Shown: positions 5,473 through 5,580 of the stretch, in pieces | How positions within the stretch are numbered: position 1 is the stretch's first letter | Layout of the letters: each line of letters begins with the position of its first letter | Source of the DNA: a bacterium | Lineage (GTDB): Bacteria > Sumerlaeota > Sumerlaeia > MVZB01 | Reading direction: 5' to 3' | Length of the DNA: 5,580 nucleotides | NCBI GenBank assembly: GCA_023480605.1 | Contig: JAMCWS010000036.1 | Span: 1-5,580, forward strand | Notes under the pieces: generated by a model | Told to the model about the DNA's origin: nothing | What the model saw: the letters and a program-made list of their open reading frames with translations, nothing else | Database searches by the model: none | Program-made: the position numbers and the translations under genes

Positions 5473-5580
5473 TCAGCGGGCGCCGCACGCTTGCAGGCAG
5501 GCCTGCATGTGGCCGCGGGATTCGGCGGCGATGGCGACGCACGCGGGCAGTTCATAATCTTTCGCTCGACATCATGCGTT
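5473..5580 (-). other. Possible 3' end of an upstream gene, reading frame disturbed
   Basis: The last 32 codons before a TGA at 5475-5473 read like real coding sequence: almost every third base is G or C, and the peptide (ELPACVAIAAESRGH, then ACLQACGAR) has a helix-like pattern with several cysteines. The stop lies 18 nt before oxidoreductase A, as expected for operon neighbours. However, the same frame has a TGA at 5574-5572, and no ATG, GTG or TTG suits a separate short gene. A neighbouring frame (HDVERKIMN from 5576) looks coding over the first bases, so a one-base shift near 5545-5555 would join the two. It is either a frameshifted gene, a sequencing error, or plain intergenic DNA. I do not recognise the protein; a third Gfo/Idh/MocA C-terminus is only a guess. 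Confidence 0.3.

Noticed and set aside
5205..5555. Minus-strand open frame of 116 codons overlapping the start of oxidoreductase A
   Set aside because: It is Arg/Pro/Ser/Thr-rich and mostly a shifted reading of oxidoreductase A. Only its first few codons might belong to the disturbed upstream gene.
1..5580. CRISPR array, insertion sequence, tRNA or rRNA
   Set aside because: No regularly spaced repeats, transposase motifs, cloverleaf-like segments or rRNA sequence were seen; genes fill nearly all the window.

Overview
The window looks like a GC-rich bacterial chromosome segment. Four genes lie head-to-tail on the minus strand, and a fifth may end just inside the right edge. Transcription runs from high to low coordinates: possible tail of an unknown gene (5580-5473), Gfo/Idh/MocA-family oxidoreductase A (5454-4399), sulfatase-fold hydrolase (4284-2878), Gfo/Idh/MocA-family oxidoreductase B (2776-1772), and a secreted PHP/DUF3604-type metallohydrolase (1633-1, cut by the left edge). 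The mix of sulfatase-fold enzymes, many Gfo/Idh/MocA paralogues and DUF3604 proteins in high-GC DNA is typical of Planctomycetota, Lentisphaerota, Verrucomicrobiota or Hydrogenedentota. That assignment is inference; there is no rRNA or marker gene here.

Region by region: oxidoreductase A and the sulfatase-fold gene each have the Shine-Dalgarno sequence GAAAGGAA exactly 6 nt before ATG. Oxidoreductase B starts at GTG behind a weaker site. The PHP gene starts at ATG behind GAGAGGA. The gaps are 114, 101 and 138 nt and are not empty. The first has a GC hairpin and a weak promoter candidate. The second has three consecutive inverted repeats, one of them covering part of the ribosome binding site of gene B. 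The third is AT-richer and has a sigma70-like promoter with a 17-nt spacer, whose two boxes sit inside the arms of an imperfect inverted repeat.

How the genes may work together (inference): two NAD(P)-dependent sugar or polyol dehydrogenase-like enzymes flank a cytoplasmic hydrolase of the alkaline phosphatase/sulfatase superfamily, and a secreted metal-dependent hydrolase follows. This looks like a small catabolic cassette for a substituted sugar or polyol. The main surprise is that the sulfatase-fold enzyme lacks the Cys/Ser that is converted to formylglycine and has Thr62 there, so it may be a phospho- or phosphonoesterase rather than a sulfatase. No mobile element, CRISPR array, tRNA or rRNA was seen.
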